Shown here: positions 13,387 through 27,299 of the stretch, piece by piece
How the letters are laid out: the number at the start of each line of letters is the position of its first letter
How positions within the stretch are numbered: position 1 is the stretch's first letter
Origin: Zhengitettix transpicula
Lineage: Eukaryota > Arthropoda > Insecta > Orthoptera > Tetrigidae
Assembly: GCA_037074705.1 (NCBI GenBank)
Contig: CM073595.1
Span: forward strand, 54,865,639 to 54,929,638
DNA: 64,000 bases
Direction of reading: 5' to 3'
The notes under the pieces: generated by a model
Database searches by the model: none
Seen by the model: the letters and a program-made list of their open reading frames with translations, nothing else
Told to the model about the DNA's origin: nothing
Program-made: the position numbers and the translations under genes

Positions 13387-14382
13387 TGAGGAAACACCGC
13401 GACCACACAATGAAAACAGAAACAGATTCATGACTGCAGGACAGAAATGAAGCGCAACGAGAGCTCACAATAACAGGGAAACACTGTTTTTCCCGACATA
13501 ATAATTGTATGGTCTATCTGTTTGTCAGTCAAAAACAGAATAATTTTATTTATTGCATATTTTTCGCCGTGCCGTGACATTTGTGTCCGGAAATCATATT
13601 TATAGCTTGTTCTACATCCATTTTTTCCGACGCTCGAAAGTGTATAAAATCCCAACAAGTTCGTAGTTTTCGGACGTCGGAGCTACACGTACGTTTACGT
13701 ACGAACAATTCGCGCCCAGTCTGCGCGCTCCCATAGTATTTGGAAGGTCGGGATCGTTCGTGCGTGTTCGCACGAGTCAGATTCGTACGTACACGCATCC
13801 AATGTGCGGCATTGATGAGTGTTTTCTGATTCCGTTCGTTGTACGTCTTGTTTTTTTCTGTGCGATGTTTTAGAATGATTGTGACCAGCAAGTCGAAAGC
13901 TCTTTTGTGTTTCAATGAAGAAATAAACATTTCTATGTTGTTTTTTTTACTATTTAGTGTGATATACAGTGTGTTTGAACTCGTAAATGGATAGTTGCAT
14001 TTACGTGTCTTTCTTAAGTGATTCTTTCTTACTTTTAATCTCTCAGACGTGACTAACTAAACATGGATTGACATGTTTAGTATTAAATTCATTTTTTGGA
14101 AGATATTCCTACATAACTAAGACCGGGATGGTCGTTACCAACTAATTCACGATTTATGAACTCGAAATCAATCGAATAACAGGAATTTCGGTATTATACC
14201 AGTTATCCATGGAACAAAATTAAAACAACATATTGGTTCTACCCATAAAAAGTTTTAAAATTTAATCCAAAAGATTGTTAGTTCTTGAATTTTTTAGATT
14301 TTAATAAAGACTTATTCAAAAATTTAGTGCAAGTGTTTCATTGTCGGCTGCTAAACGAGGGGTGAAAGTTTTATACCTAATT

Positions 14383-15050
14383 TTGTGCATAGTGTAGCAT
14401 ATATGCAAAATAACTTTTAGTAACATCTCAGAGGCATCTGTTGGTTTCTAAGAGACCTAAATTGTGATGCAGATATGAAATGCACTTCATATTGTGAAAT
14501 TTTTGGCATCTGTGGACATGTTTAAAAACGCCTGTCCTAGCTTTCAGTGAATCAACTCCTCAGTCCAGATATTTTTGCTCGCCGGTCAACATCTGAATAT
14601 TTATTTTCTCTGTTTTGTTGTTTTTGTTCATTCTCAAGGTATTATAATTACAATAAAATCATAATTATCCAATTATTCTGAATTACTGATAAATCAGACC
14701 TAATTCTACATACAGTTTATTTCATATATAAATACAGCATTAATTATTTTAATAAAATTGTATTATTGATCAAAATTTGTGTCAATTTCAACAAGACTTT
14801 GTCGACTAACTTTTAATAAATAAATTTTGATTTCTTATTCTTTAAATAAAATTTAATTTTACTGTACCAAATTTTATTTACAAATACAAAACACCTTAAG
14901 AATATAGAGGTAATGACCATACATGTTTAGAACCTAAATGTAGACGAAACACAATAAAAATGTGCAAATTATATTATAAAAATTTTGGCTATTTTTTGGT
15001 TATTTTTACCGTATTGTATTCACAATATTTTAAAAAATAATAAACGTGCA
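14383..15050. repeat. Dispersed repeat, copy 1
   Basis: Shares with 62515-62970 a series of blocks in the same order: a gcatatatgcaa palindrome, ttgtgatgcagatatgaa, gtgaaatttttggcatc, cctagctttc, cgccggtcaac, gataaatcagacctaatt and ccgtattgtattcacaa. No long open frame in either copy. Interpreted as an old transposon or its untranslated part. The first copy is longer owing to an AT-rich insertion around 14720-14980. Confidence 0.7.
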
Positions 15051-18000
15051 TTATGTTAATAAAAAGTACTTTTATTTTAGAAGTACACATGTCACGACAA
15101 TAATACCTTCATTTCGACCAAGTTTGTTCGCTCTCTTTCAATGCCAATTTTTAAATATATTTCGAATGTCTGTTATGCAGTAATGCCTTCAAAATTTAAC
15201 TGCAGCCTCACCCGAGTTCAAAACATTAGATCGATTGCGGACCATCAGCAACGTTTCTCATAATATTTAGTCACGCGAATCTGCAAGTGCAGGGATTCCG
15301 CGTTTCATTCTGTGCAATTCCTGATGGAGGCCCTGTCAAAACTGCGGATGAGAATATTTTGCCGCGGGAGGCACTGGTGATGAAAGCTGTCTCCCTTTGT
15401 ACAATATGCATGGAGGTCTACATAAATATTTATGTTCACTGGAACAGAAGGAAGTAAATTTGAGCTAATATAGGTGTGTACGTAGAATGGAAATGGATTC
15501 GGAGACTCGAAAGACCTTCGGTAACATCATTTTTAGATACGAATGCATAGCACAGAGTATATGAGCGTGTACGTGCGAAATCGAATCTTGTTATTTAGAG
15601 TTCTTCCGCCCACGGGGGCCGAGAATTAAATTTTATTTCTTCAATGGCAGTGACATATTGTGAACGTTGGGTGAAAAAACGGATCATGAGTCGTTCCTTA
15701 AGCCTCTGAGGCTATAAAGATCTAAATAAAATATTTAGAGACACGTGGAACGCGAAATTTAATTTTAAATACGAGAATAAATAGTGAAAAATTATCGTAC
15801 AATGTTTTGGAAACGAAGAAATGTAATGGGTAACAGATTATTGCATCTCTAAAACATCCGTCTATGTGCTGAACTATTAACTCACTAGAACCAATTATTT
15901 TAGTGATTGAGATTTTCAGTGACTGAAAATCATTTCTTGGCCCCACTTGCTATTTTTGCGTGCAATGTTAAAAAAAATTAGAAACATAATTTAAAATTAA
16001 TAATTTTTTAAAATGGTTTTTAATTGAATTAAAAGTCCTCCTAAGCATATGGATTTCCTTTAATTTACAGATAACACATGGTTTGAGGGTTCACCATCGT
16101 GCATTAAAAATATTTTGATTCGCAACCCGTCCATTTGGTGTCTGTAAGAGGAAGCTGAAGTTGCAATTACATGCACCTAAAATCGCCTGGCTATCAAAGT
16201 CGTCTTGACAACGTCTTGGCTTTCGAATTATCTCGAAAAAACGGTGTCGGTGTTTAAATTTTAAGGTATCATAAGGTTTCACAAAATTCCTTATCGCGGA
16301 AGGGTATTAAAATTGTAAACAATTTCAATTAAGTAATAATTTTGAGTGATTTTCAGGGTACGATCTAAATTTCTGTCAGGCTTATTTGTTTATTTTCCAC
16401 GAGAAATCGGTCGGACATATTCCGATTAAACATATTTTTCGTTGTTATACCGAGCCGCTGAGAATGTTCTTAGCGATATCAAACAGCATCTGGAGACAAA
16501 AATAATGGACGTTTCGATACCATTATTTTATTCGATTAATCAGTTTAATCCATACCGATCTTTGTTACACATTTCTGTGGGATTACATGACGAACGGTTA
16601 AAAAACCTTATGGTAACTCCTTGGTCAGGGACGTTGTTCGCCTTACAGAAAAAAAACGGATGATCGCTTTTTCTCTGATGAGATTAAGAGATTATATTTG
16701 ACAAAGGTAAAACTTTAAAAATCGCATTAATTAAAAGAATAAATTTCAATACTACTGGTTGAGTGACATTGTCATTCCTGTATGAAGGACTTGTTAATAC
16801 TACTTTCTTTATTTTCTCTGCTATGGATGCGATGTAACATGATCCAAAATTTTCTCAAAATCTGATTATGAAATTTAGAAGAAGTTTAAAAATTATATTT
16901 CATTTAAATATAAAAATGTGCAACACATGAAGAGGTCTCAAAATAAAAGGGACCTAACGTAAATTTTATTAAATTAATACGTTTAGTAAAAATTTTCTCA
17001 TTTGATTAGGCTACACATAATATTTTTAATGTTTTAATATAAACTTGTTTCATTTCAAAATTTTGTAATATTGTTCATAAATATTTCGTAATTTCTCTCA
17101 TTTGGATAATCGGACCAATCACGTGCAATGATATACATCTACTTACTGTATGCGTATATTCCTGGCAAGTCCTATATCCTCATTTCTAATCTGATTTACC
17201 CTAAAACATAGTTAATTTCGATTTCATTAAATTATAGAGGTATTTTGTATCATTTATCTTGTAATTGTGTGTAGAATTAATAGCTTTAATTTTTCTGTTA
17301 ATTCTCTTGATTTGGTACAATCTAAATATAAATGAGCAGAAAATCGTTTACAAGCCTGCGACGTCCTCAATGATACCTGTCACTAGTGTTACTCCTTCAA
17401 TCACATCCATTTTAAAGCCCTCAACGCATATTCTCAATTCGTCTAAAGAGTTTATAATATTTTTCGCTCCGCCTTTCATTGAAATGCACTTGTATCAAAA
17501 TGAGCGTGTGGCCAGCAAATGTTGAAATTAGAACCAAACGTATAGCGCCGTTGGAAAAACCAAAATCAATTGTTAATTTATAAAATAGCCGTATTGCGTC
17601 GGACGGAAAGGTAGTTTGAGATAATAGCACTCCATGCGTATCTGTGAAACTGTAGCTAATCGAGTGTTAAACACCTTCGAATTTTTTTAAAAAAAAATTG
17701 ATACTCATTCCGCAGGAGCACAGGTACAGGGATCATTTGAAGAATTGCAAAGTTTTGAAAAAATAGTGGTTAGAAATTGAACGAAAATATTGATAGATAT
17801 GTTTGCGAGGAAATTTATGGAACGGGGCCGCCCATAAACTATTTTTCATGCACAATTTTTTTTATTAATTAGCCACTAAAAATATAGAAATATCCTCTCG
17901 TATTTTGTGTAATTTCCGGTCTTGTTTCATGTTCGACAGGGGGGCAGAATGCCTCTGTCTGACTGGCATACTTAAGGTTTCCTCTTCCAGACTTTACAAT

Positions 18001-18834
18001 ACGGAATTACCTAATTGGAGCTTATATCGATTTAGAAAACTGATTTTATGACTAGGTTCTATATAATTTAATTAGTTACCAACCTGTAAAATTAGGAAGA
18101 CATTTGACGGTTTTTTTGTATTCATAAGACAACACGATAAAGAATTATCTATAAACTGTCGCCACAGTAAAAAATATTCCGAGTATATAAATAAATTTAA
18201 TTAAACTAGAAATGGACCTAAGACGAGTGATAGACAGTGTCAAGGATGAACAATATGCAATTAAAATAATTTTTATAAAATTATGTACAGAGGAAATAAA
18301 TGTTCAATTCGTGTCCTTCTGTTACACAGCTTTTCATATCTCTCCATTTGTTTTGATCTGAACCTTGTTTCATTAAAAGAAAGTGTATAAAAATCTGCTG
18401 GAGGTAATTAATTACAATCTGATATCGTTCTGTATAGAAATGAAAACTTATACAGAACAGTTTTTTTATTCGCGATTATTATCATCTGTGATCTTCCCTT
18501 CGGTTGTAGACGTGAAAAGAAATCTATTCAAGATCTTTGTCGCGAATATGCATTGAATTTTGCACAAAGCCTAGAACTCCTACGCCTTGTTGGCTGCTCC
18601 AGCTACGGGGTCCCGTTTTGTGTATTTCGCAGTTTTTCTTTGAACTTTTCCCTGGAATTTCATAATAACGTTTCTATATATGTCCCAGAAAATTGCACCA
18701 TATTCTAGTATTTGGTGAAAGCCAATTTCCCCGAGTTACACTAGTACCCTTTGTTAAAATCAAGTAGAATGAGTTAGACGCTCTTTTAATGACACGTGTT
18801 TTACGTGTGTTTCTCAGCTAATATTACCGTTCAA

Positions 18835-18852
18835 ATATATATATATATATAT
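18835..18852. repeat. (AT)n microsatellite, short
   Basis: Nine AT units. Confidence 0.9.
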
Positions 18853-21800
18853 TGCAGTAATTAAAAGGAAATGTAATTAATTAATAAACAAAAAAGTTGG
18901 ACTTTTATTGTTGCCGGCATAAACACACGAGTTAGGTACAAGAATATGGGCGATAATGCCTGCTTGCTGGGATTGTCGAAATACATTTTGTGAGACGTGC
19001 AGAGCTACAGTGTGTGGTAGGAGACGGTGGAGAATGGACAAAATTTCAGAAAGTGTGTATTTGAGAGGCAAGACTGTACGTAGTCTTACAGCTCTAATAT
19101 TCAGAACGGTCTCCGGTTTCCAGTCTATGAGCAAATAAATGCAAAGATACTACGCCGACTGTTATTTTCCCTGATTCAGAATAGTTTCGGAGTCTAGCCT
19201 ACATTCACGAGTTAGACATTTCTTCAATTATTGGGAGCGAGGTTATTGTGTCCAGTAAATAACCAAACTTTGAGAAGAATAAGTTTTTGATAGAGAGGAC
19301 AGTGAAATAAGTGAATAAAGTAAACTCAGCAAGCAGAAAGTGTTGCCTATTAAATGCTGTGTATAATGGCCTGTATTTAAAGTGTTAATAATAATAATCG
19401 TGTGTGTGTACGAGCCCATTCCTTGGCACAACAAAACGTTAAGGTAAAACTGAACAACTTATTGTCTGTAAACCTGCCAGTAACTGATATCTTATTGTCT
19501 GATTTCATATTTTATATTGCACTGATTGTTTAAATTAATGCTTGAATAACTTTGTAAATTTAATTGTTTAACATAAATATACTTTATTGAAGGCTCGTTA
19601 GAGCATGAGATCTAGCCGTGGTATATTGTCAAGTTTAATATATAATATGATTTCAATAATTTGATTTAATAAATTAATTTATTTGTATGCTCTAACTTTT
19701 GATCTTTAATTAAAACATCCGATCACTTAATTTTATTTTCCTTATTATTTATTGTAATTGAATTACTACAAATTGACGCGTGGCGATTTAATTGTGATTT
19801 ATTGATAATTAGTACAATATATATAGTTAATGAAGTTTATCAGACCATAGTTCAATGCTGGACAAGCAGTTGTCTCTGCGACATCAAAAAGTCGTGGGAT
19901 AATCGCCTAATATTCTAGGTGTCAAAAGCCAGTTTAGTTACGGTTTCTTTTGAAAGCAGGAAAGCGGTTTTTGTCTATTGAAGCGTTTTGCTGGCCCAGA
20001 AAATTCATTCAGAGCTTCTCTATAGAAATGAGATTAAGCGCAGATAGGTCTTTTTTTTACCTTAAGCAGTGTTCACCTCTGCAGGGTACACAGCGCTTAA
20101 CTGCCAGTTTTGTTTGAAACGTGTCAGTAAAAACTTCATCAGCTCTCCGGAGGAAAATTAAAAATCGTCTTCATATATTGGAGAAAAGGCGAAGCTATGT
20201 GTATGTCTTGTAAGTTCATAAATTAATGACCTTCTAAATTGATCATGAAACCGGCACAAATCTTTTTCTTAGGTCGTGCCTATTTCTGTTTTTCCTTCAT
20301 AATACTCGTAATAGTGAATAGTTTACAATATTTCTAGAAGAGAAACATTCCTTTAGAGTGCCACTTAACTCATTGAGCAAAATATATAACCGTTGTGAAA
20401 TTATAAAAATCTTTGGAATTGTACCTGTAGTTATAAATATCTATTATAAGATCGTTGATTTTAGGGTTTACTAATTTGTCATTCTGACTTACTGAAATTT
20501 TAATAACCAACTAACTTTAATAATTTAATAAAAAATTAAAAGAATAACTATAAAAATAACATTTAATTTAAATTTTCCACGAATCAGCGGTTATAAATGA
20601 TGGACTCAATATGGTCACAATTTAAAACCATGACTAGCTTTTTCAGTTAATTAATTTATGTTCGAAGTGTTTTATTTAAATGCATATATATTTATATAAC
20701 CTACAATGAAGAAAAATAGATTCGCCATCAGGTGTTCCGCTTCGCTGACGTCACTTCAGTCAGTCACTCGCAGATTCTGAAACATACACCGGCACAATCA
20801 CAGGATTCATTAACGCGCATGATAGAAGAGCAAAATCGAGGTTTTTTACTCACAAAATATATATAATTTCACATAAAAATATAACAGATTTAACTATACG
20901 AGTATGTATAACAGAACTTTCTTTTACTTTGTTGGGCACCAGCAGTTTAATTGCAAATATTATAGATTTTTACCATAGACGTTATGACAAGAATTTACAC
21001 AAAATTATAACTTATCCGGCTTTAAATATAGTATTGAATTTTATCAGCGCATTGTGGGTAGAAATTTTCTTGCCTAAAAACAGAATGCGTATGATTGATA
21101 TGGGTGAAGATATTTTACAGAAAAACTTAAGATTGTAAATTTCATAGCTAGTACTTTTTTGACTTGTCCTCAAAAAAGTGCGTATGTTAAATCTCGTCTT
21201 CCACGCGGCAATTGGTGCACTCTTTGAACGTAAATGGCTCCTCTGTGACGTTTTCGTCTCAATGTAAAGTTTGCTAAAAACATCAAAGAGGAGCACTTTC
21301 CGCCTTACTTCTCCCACCTCCTCGTTGGTCTCTGGTTCGAACTCCTCTTCACAACGTACAGGATGTTATAATTCACCCCGTGCTAATTATTGCGTAGACA
21401 ACTCCAGTGCGCTCGTCTCGCGTAGTGACAGCTCCTCCAGTTTCCAGCTTTAGACTTTCAAATTTGGTTTAGAGTGTGGTATTTGCAATTTCCATATTAC
21501 CACTAATAAATGAAAAATATTAAAAATGTTTTCACTGCATAATCCAGTAGTTTAATGGCCACGGCGGCGGTCGTGATGATTGTGTTCTTTCTCGTTCAAA
21601 TGCCCATCGCAAAGTGAGTTCTCCACCGTCCTCGTCTCGAGGAATCTGATAAATTCTCCAAGCACATTCTTTCTATTAAATTGAACTATCGACGAATTGC
21701 CCAATAATATTGTCTGTTTCACACAAGGTAAGAATTTAAGCGTGTTGCCAAGTCAACAATGTTTAATTGTCGTTATAAATTGCTGTTTTTAATTTAACAA

Positions 21801-22908
21801 TAAAATAATTTTAAAAAAAGTAATTCTTGATATCAGAAATTCCTGTTCAGTAAAATATATATTTATACGCTAAAATTAACGCTCTCTATTTAATATATGC
21901 ATTTCTAGTATCTTTCGAGACACTATTTTGGGAATTGATAACTGAATTTCAATTACACAAAAATATATTGAGCAATGTTAACAACGGAGTAGAATACGTG
22001 ATTCCGTGTGGTATAATGGTGATTGTCAGTTCTTACCAAATTACTTTCATAAGGGAGAGGTAACGTGATACGACTCTAAATAGCAAATTTCCTTCTGGTT
22101 CAGGGTCTCATATTCGTGTAAGGTGTTTTTCAGTGAATTACTTCGTGTTTCCGTCAAATATTGAAAGACGTCAGGCCGCTGCCTTGAATCTGAGTGAAGT
22201 GAAGCCGACAGTCGTGGATTGTGCTGTGCGGGCATGTCGCAGTGCTCGAACCACGCCTGCGTCCGGGAGTTTATCACAGTAATTAAAGCTACCCAGGGAG
22301 CTTAGCACGTCGTAAACTGTGAGCGGGCGTCGTTACTCACTCTGATGAAACGGGTCCAGCCAACCTGGACGCCCGGACAGCGTGCGGATTCCTGCTCTGC
22401 CCTCACAAACAACAGAAAAACACTACAGCACCCGCGGGAAAATTACTCATAAATTCCAAACGATCAAAAGAAGCTACACAACGTCTGAAGTTATACGGTT
22501 AAAAAAACTTCGAAAGTGCAATATCTGTGTAGTATACGAATGAACAGAAATCAAGTGGCAGAATCTTGTACGTATAAATATTGGGAGTTACATTTAATAA
22601 AAGCAAGAATCGTAATTGTAAAAGTTGATTCGGAAGATGATTTTAAAAAAACTAATTCAGACTAAATTGATTTTATTGACATATTCCACAAGTTTTCAGA
22701 TTTCAGTAGTGTTACGTAACTTCATTAAAATTTCCTGATAAAAATATCCAAACTGTCCGCAACTATGTCATTATGCCGTGAAAGTTCTACGTGCGTGGTT
22801 GAATCTTCGTCTCGTTGATATTACTTCCTGCTCATTTTATCATTAGTTGCACGTACACAAATTTTAATAATTTAAGGTCAGTTATAAGAACAAAATACTG
22901 AAGCGAAC

Positions 22909-22922
22909 TCACACACACACAC

Positions 22923-22959
<37 letters not shown>
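22909..22959. repeat. Compound (CA)n-(TA)n microsatellite
   Basis: A CA run followed by about 17 TA units, directly abutting the Penelope-like fragment at 22959. Confidence 0.95.
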
Positions 22960-22961
<2 letters not shown>

Positions 22962-23157
22962 GCATTGCAATCAGTAAAATTAGTTTTCGTATACCACATT
23001 ATTCTTTTATAGAATATTGATTTTATCTTTAATATTATAAATTAAATTAAGATTGTTAAATGACATCTAACATCAATATTGGCCAGTTTATAAATTATTT
23101 GACACCTTCAAATATTTAAAATAATTTATTTAATTTTGCATTCAATCTTGATTTCTG
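22959..23157 (-). mobile_element. Second, truncated copy of the same Penelope-like element
   Basis: Nearly 200 bp match 27843-28050 at high identity (for example the shared stretch ttaaatgacatctaacatca) in the same orientation. On the - strand it reads IKDKINIL, stop, KNNVVYE and then NASYI before running into an (AT)n tract. It has its own stop and frameshifts, so it is also dead. Both ends abut microsatellites (22926-22959 and 23166-23222), which may mark the insertion or truncation boundaries. Confidence 0.6.
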
Positions 23158-23162
23158 ATTAT

Positions 23163-23165
<3 letters not shown>

Positions 23166-23222
<57 letters not shown>
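23166..23222. repeat. (TA)n microsatellite with one AC interruption
   Basis: About 57 bp of AT dinucleotides broken once by tacat at 23200-23204. Sits at the other side of the Penelope-like fragment. Confidence 0.95.
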
Positions 23223-26200
23223 CTAAACTTAATTTAAATAACAAAATAAAAAAAATGTGAAATTAATGTGAAAAATGATATACTGAAAATTAATTATGTA
23301 TTCAAAATTACAAGTGACATAGTTAATTTTTCGTCTCAGGCATTTGTTCCCTATCTATTTAAAGTATAATAATGTGTTTAAGATACCCTATAATTGCAAC
23401 TTTCATAACTGCTAGCAGGGATTTTTATATCCCAATCCCCGAAATAGCACTACTATGAATAAAGTTCTATACCGATACTAATCATAAAATTCAAAGAAAT
23501 CTGTATATAATTTAATGACTTTATATTAAAGCTTCTAGTATGAGGGATAACAAAGAAAATACACACAAATTTTGGTGTGACGGAAATGGATGGGGCTAGC
23601 AGAAAGGGAACCCGCTGCTACACCGCACCCAACAACATCGCCTTACACCAATCAGATGCCACCAAGTCGTTGGCATTTTGAGTTCTAAACGTGTAGGTTT
23701 AAAAATAAACTTTCTCGCAGTCGGAAAATATAGCAAAAATCTGGAAAACGACTTAATTAGTCCCTTCTTGCGCTATTAAACAGGAGCTAAATTATTACCC
23801 TCATGTACTGTAAATTAAATTAATTACTTCTATATCTTGAAAGGAAATGAAGTAAGTGTATTGCATAAAACATCATATACCATTAAATATTGTATCTATG
23901 TGTTTATTAAGAATTATTGATCAAAACGCATATAAAGTATAATATATAATATAAAAATATAATATAAACTATAATATATATAATAACGCAGGAATACATA
24001 CGATACATACGGAAAACTCGACATGAGTTAGTCTCGAGAGAATGAACAGCCGCAAATAATTTTAAACATAACTGCAATTTGAAATTCCTAGATTATTTGT
24101 CATTATACCTTAAATAACCTAACATAAAGTTGCACTATATGCTTAGTGAAGTATTCCTTGAAAGCGTAGAGCACGTGTTATATTCCTCACTGCAAACAAA
24201 CAGTAGAAATTCTGGTTGGAAGTGGCTATATAGTTTAAATTCTTGGATTGATAATCGTTATTATTCGTATTTGATCGCATGTGCTACATAAGTAATTATA
24301 GATTACGTTCATCTTCATCAGAAACATTAGGGTTGCTTTGGTAAATAGCATTTCTTCAATTGATTTCTCAATCCTGTGATGGAAACTAATTAATGATACA
24401 TCCAATTATGACTTTCTCGTTACTGTTCAGTGCATTCAACAAATGTATTTATTATCTCAGAGGTTTTTTTTGTTTGTGAAATAGTTTTAGGTACTTATTA
24501 ATTTCTTAACGAGACAACTTATTACATTTAGTGATTAAATAACGTGGGCGAGTGTTGGCCAGCCTGGTTATTTCTCTCGGTAGGAAGTCTGGAAATAAAC
24601 AGCGCTGTTCATAGTGAGAAGAGAGAAACCCTTCAAGAATTTACGGCTAAGAAATATTTCAAAGCGTAGACGTCGAGGCGGAAAATTGTTGGAAAAAGTG
24701 TGAGCCGCCATTAGGTTGACGAGCTCTGGCCAGAAAAGCCGTTATCTGGATCACCTTAACGATCGAGAAACATTCCCACAAGACGCTACAAAATTCCCCG
24801 TGATCGTTTCCGGTGTGCCGCACTTTTCAAGCCTTGGAATTTTAAAAATTCATGGAGTTCGAAACGTCATTGAATTATTCCCGTTTTGTTATTTATGCAG
24901 AATCCCAGAGTTTTATACCCACTTCCATTTATTTCAGCGTGATAGTATTGCAGTATGAATGCCAATATAAAAATATAAAATTCCGTCACGGTGACATTTT
25001 CACGAGAATACATTTACTCTAATTTAAAATACTTGTTTTAATAATTATGTTCCGTTGATAATATTACTTCATTATTACATGTGTTCTAGTAAATTAAATT
25101 TTAGAGAGACATATTATTTAACGTACTGTTTAGTTAGCATAATGTATCTTGTATTAGGGTAATTTACTTGAACACTTTGGGTAAATTGTGTAAATGGTTA
25201 TAGTGAGCATTTGCTGACTGTTACAAAACTTATAGTAAATATAATTATACTGATGATTATGTTACAAATAGAATGACTGGAACGACAAACAAGAATTTAT
25301 AACACACACGAGGGGAGCAAAAGGATTAGACGTTAGGTAGCAAATAATTATTAAGGCCTATAAATTATGTTACCCTGCGACGCTCCGATGTGATGCGGGA
25401 AGATCGTCTATGAAAAGTAATTACCCCCCGGTGATTGAACGTTATAGGTTCTGACCCGTATTAGCATTCCAAAACGATAATGTGTGATTTGTTTTGAGCT
25501 GTGGATTAATTTTTCCTTTGATGTGAAATTTATTTGCAGTTGAAAATGGCTGGCAGCCAGAAAGCTCAAAAGCTGTAAAAAAAAACTGAATGGCTTAATT
25601 CAATAAAGCAAAAAATCTGTAATTTAACTATTCATCCAAACTAGTTCTGTTGCAATTAAGAACAATTAATATTACGACTTTATTATATTTCAACCACCGT
25701 TACAAAATGTCCAGAAATTTCAGAGACATATAAATACAAATACTGTCCACAATCCAGAGGATATCTTCTTCAAAAATATGTCAGTATATATTTTAAGCAT
25801 TTCACTCGAAATTTTTATCAGTTTCACAAAAATTTAAATTATTTTAATAACTTTTAAATGCGCTATTATATATATTTTAAAATGATAACAAATAGTAAAA
25901 TATTGACTTAATACACCTTCAATGTCTCAAACAGTCATTCCTTTTTTCTTTTGAGAACATTTAAAATTTTTACGACTGATATATCACATAAGATATATAA
26001 TTTTTCATTAGCCGCTATCTATCAGTGTGATAGAAATTCATTTTTATTACTCAAATCGTGTGTTAGTTTTTAAAGACTTCTCGGTAGTTGTCATAAAGTT
26101 TGTATATTTTATTGGCTTTAAAATAAAATATTTGGAATGACTTTATATATAATTACTCTATAAAAGTATATAAATTTCTTGTAAATAATTATTATATTTT

Positions 26201-27299
26201 TCATAATATAAATTATTATTGAAATTTTACCAAAAGACACTTCAAAATTAAATTATTTGAAGGATTAAAATAATTTCAATTAAAAGTACTGATAAAAAGT
26301 ACCCTGGGGTTAAATAATGAAAATTTATATTCTATGAATTATCAGTCAACATGATTTAAAGTATTTTTTTCGCTTTCGCGTTATACGTGAATTCTCTCCG
26401 TGCGGAATATATGTTCTGGATTTGTGGCCTCACAATTGCATCTACGGCAGAACAAAGCCGAGCTTTTTGTTTTCCTTTTTTTTTACCCTTTCTATAACTT
26501 TCCAAACCAAACAGCTGAACTTTCTCATCTGCGAGGCCACGTATAGTAACTTTTGCCGACCGCCTTTGTACTGATCACGGCATACAAATCGGCATTTTAA
26601 GCTTTCGAGGAACAGAACTTTTAAATGCTAAGTTTTCTTACATTCCGCTTTTCCAAAGCTTAGTATAAATAATATATCCTTAGTAATCCACTAAGTGTAC
26701 ACGTACACTTGACATATATTGAAATTTGAAAACCGGTAGACTACATTTCGGTTGATTTCTTTAGGTGTCCACGTAAAAAGGTCTACGTGAGACACACGTC
26801 ATCAAGTCTACATTCACAAAATGGTGTGTAGCGCGGTTTCTGCCGACTCTTCCCGACAAAGTAGTTTCTCACTTTGAATGTTGACGAGGGAATTGTTTTC
26901 AATTCTTTCTTAAAGCATACAATCGTCCTGACGGAAATAAAAAGGAATGTCCAGAGAAATTGATCCTATAAAATTTCAAGATACTGCGCGGCAACGATCT
27001 GACGAGTATATTGCATTGGACAACAAAGATCAACAACGTACAGTGTGTTTCAGAGTATTGAGAAAGTATTTCAGATGCTTTCAGTACTTAAGGAAATTAA
27101 TTTTATAAATACGAAATATATTTTCTTCACTACAATAAGAACACTTATTAATTGAAAGCGAAAATGACAGCTCAAAATTATATTTTTCTGAACATATTTA
27201 TATTTATTTCTCTATTTTAAATTTTAGGCGAAAACATATAAATATAAATAAATAAAAGACGGTATTGCGTCAAAAATGTATGATGTTTATTACCAAAAA

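Noticed and set aside
18424..18460. Short inverted repeat gttctgtata/tatacagaac
   Set aside because: 10-bp arms are expected by chance several times in 64 kb of AT-rich DNA.
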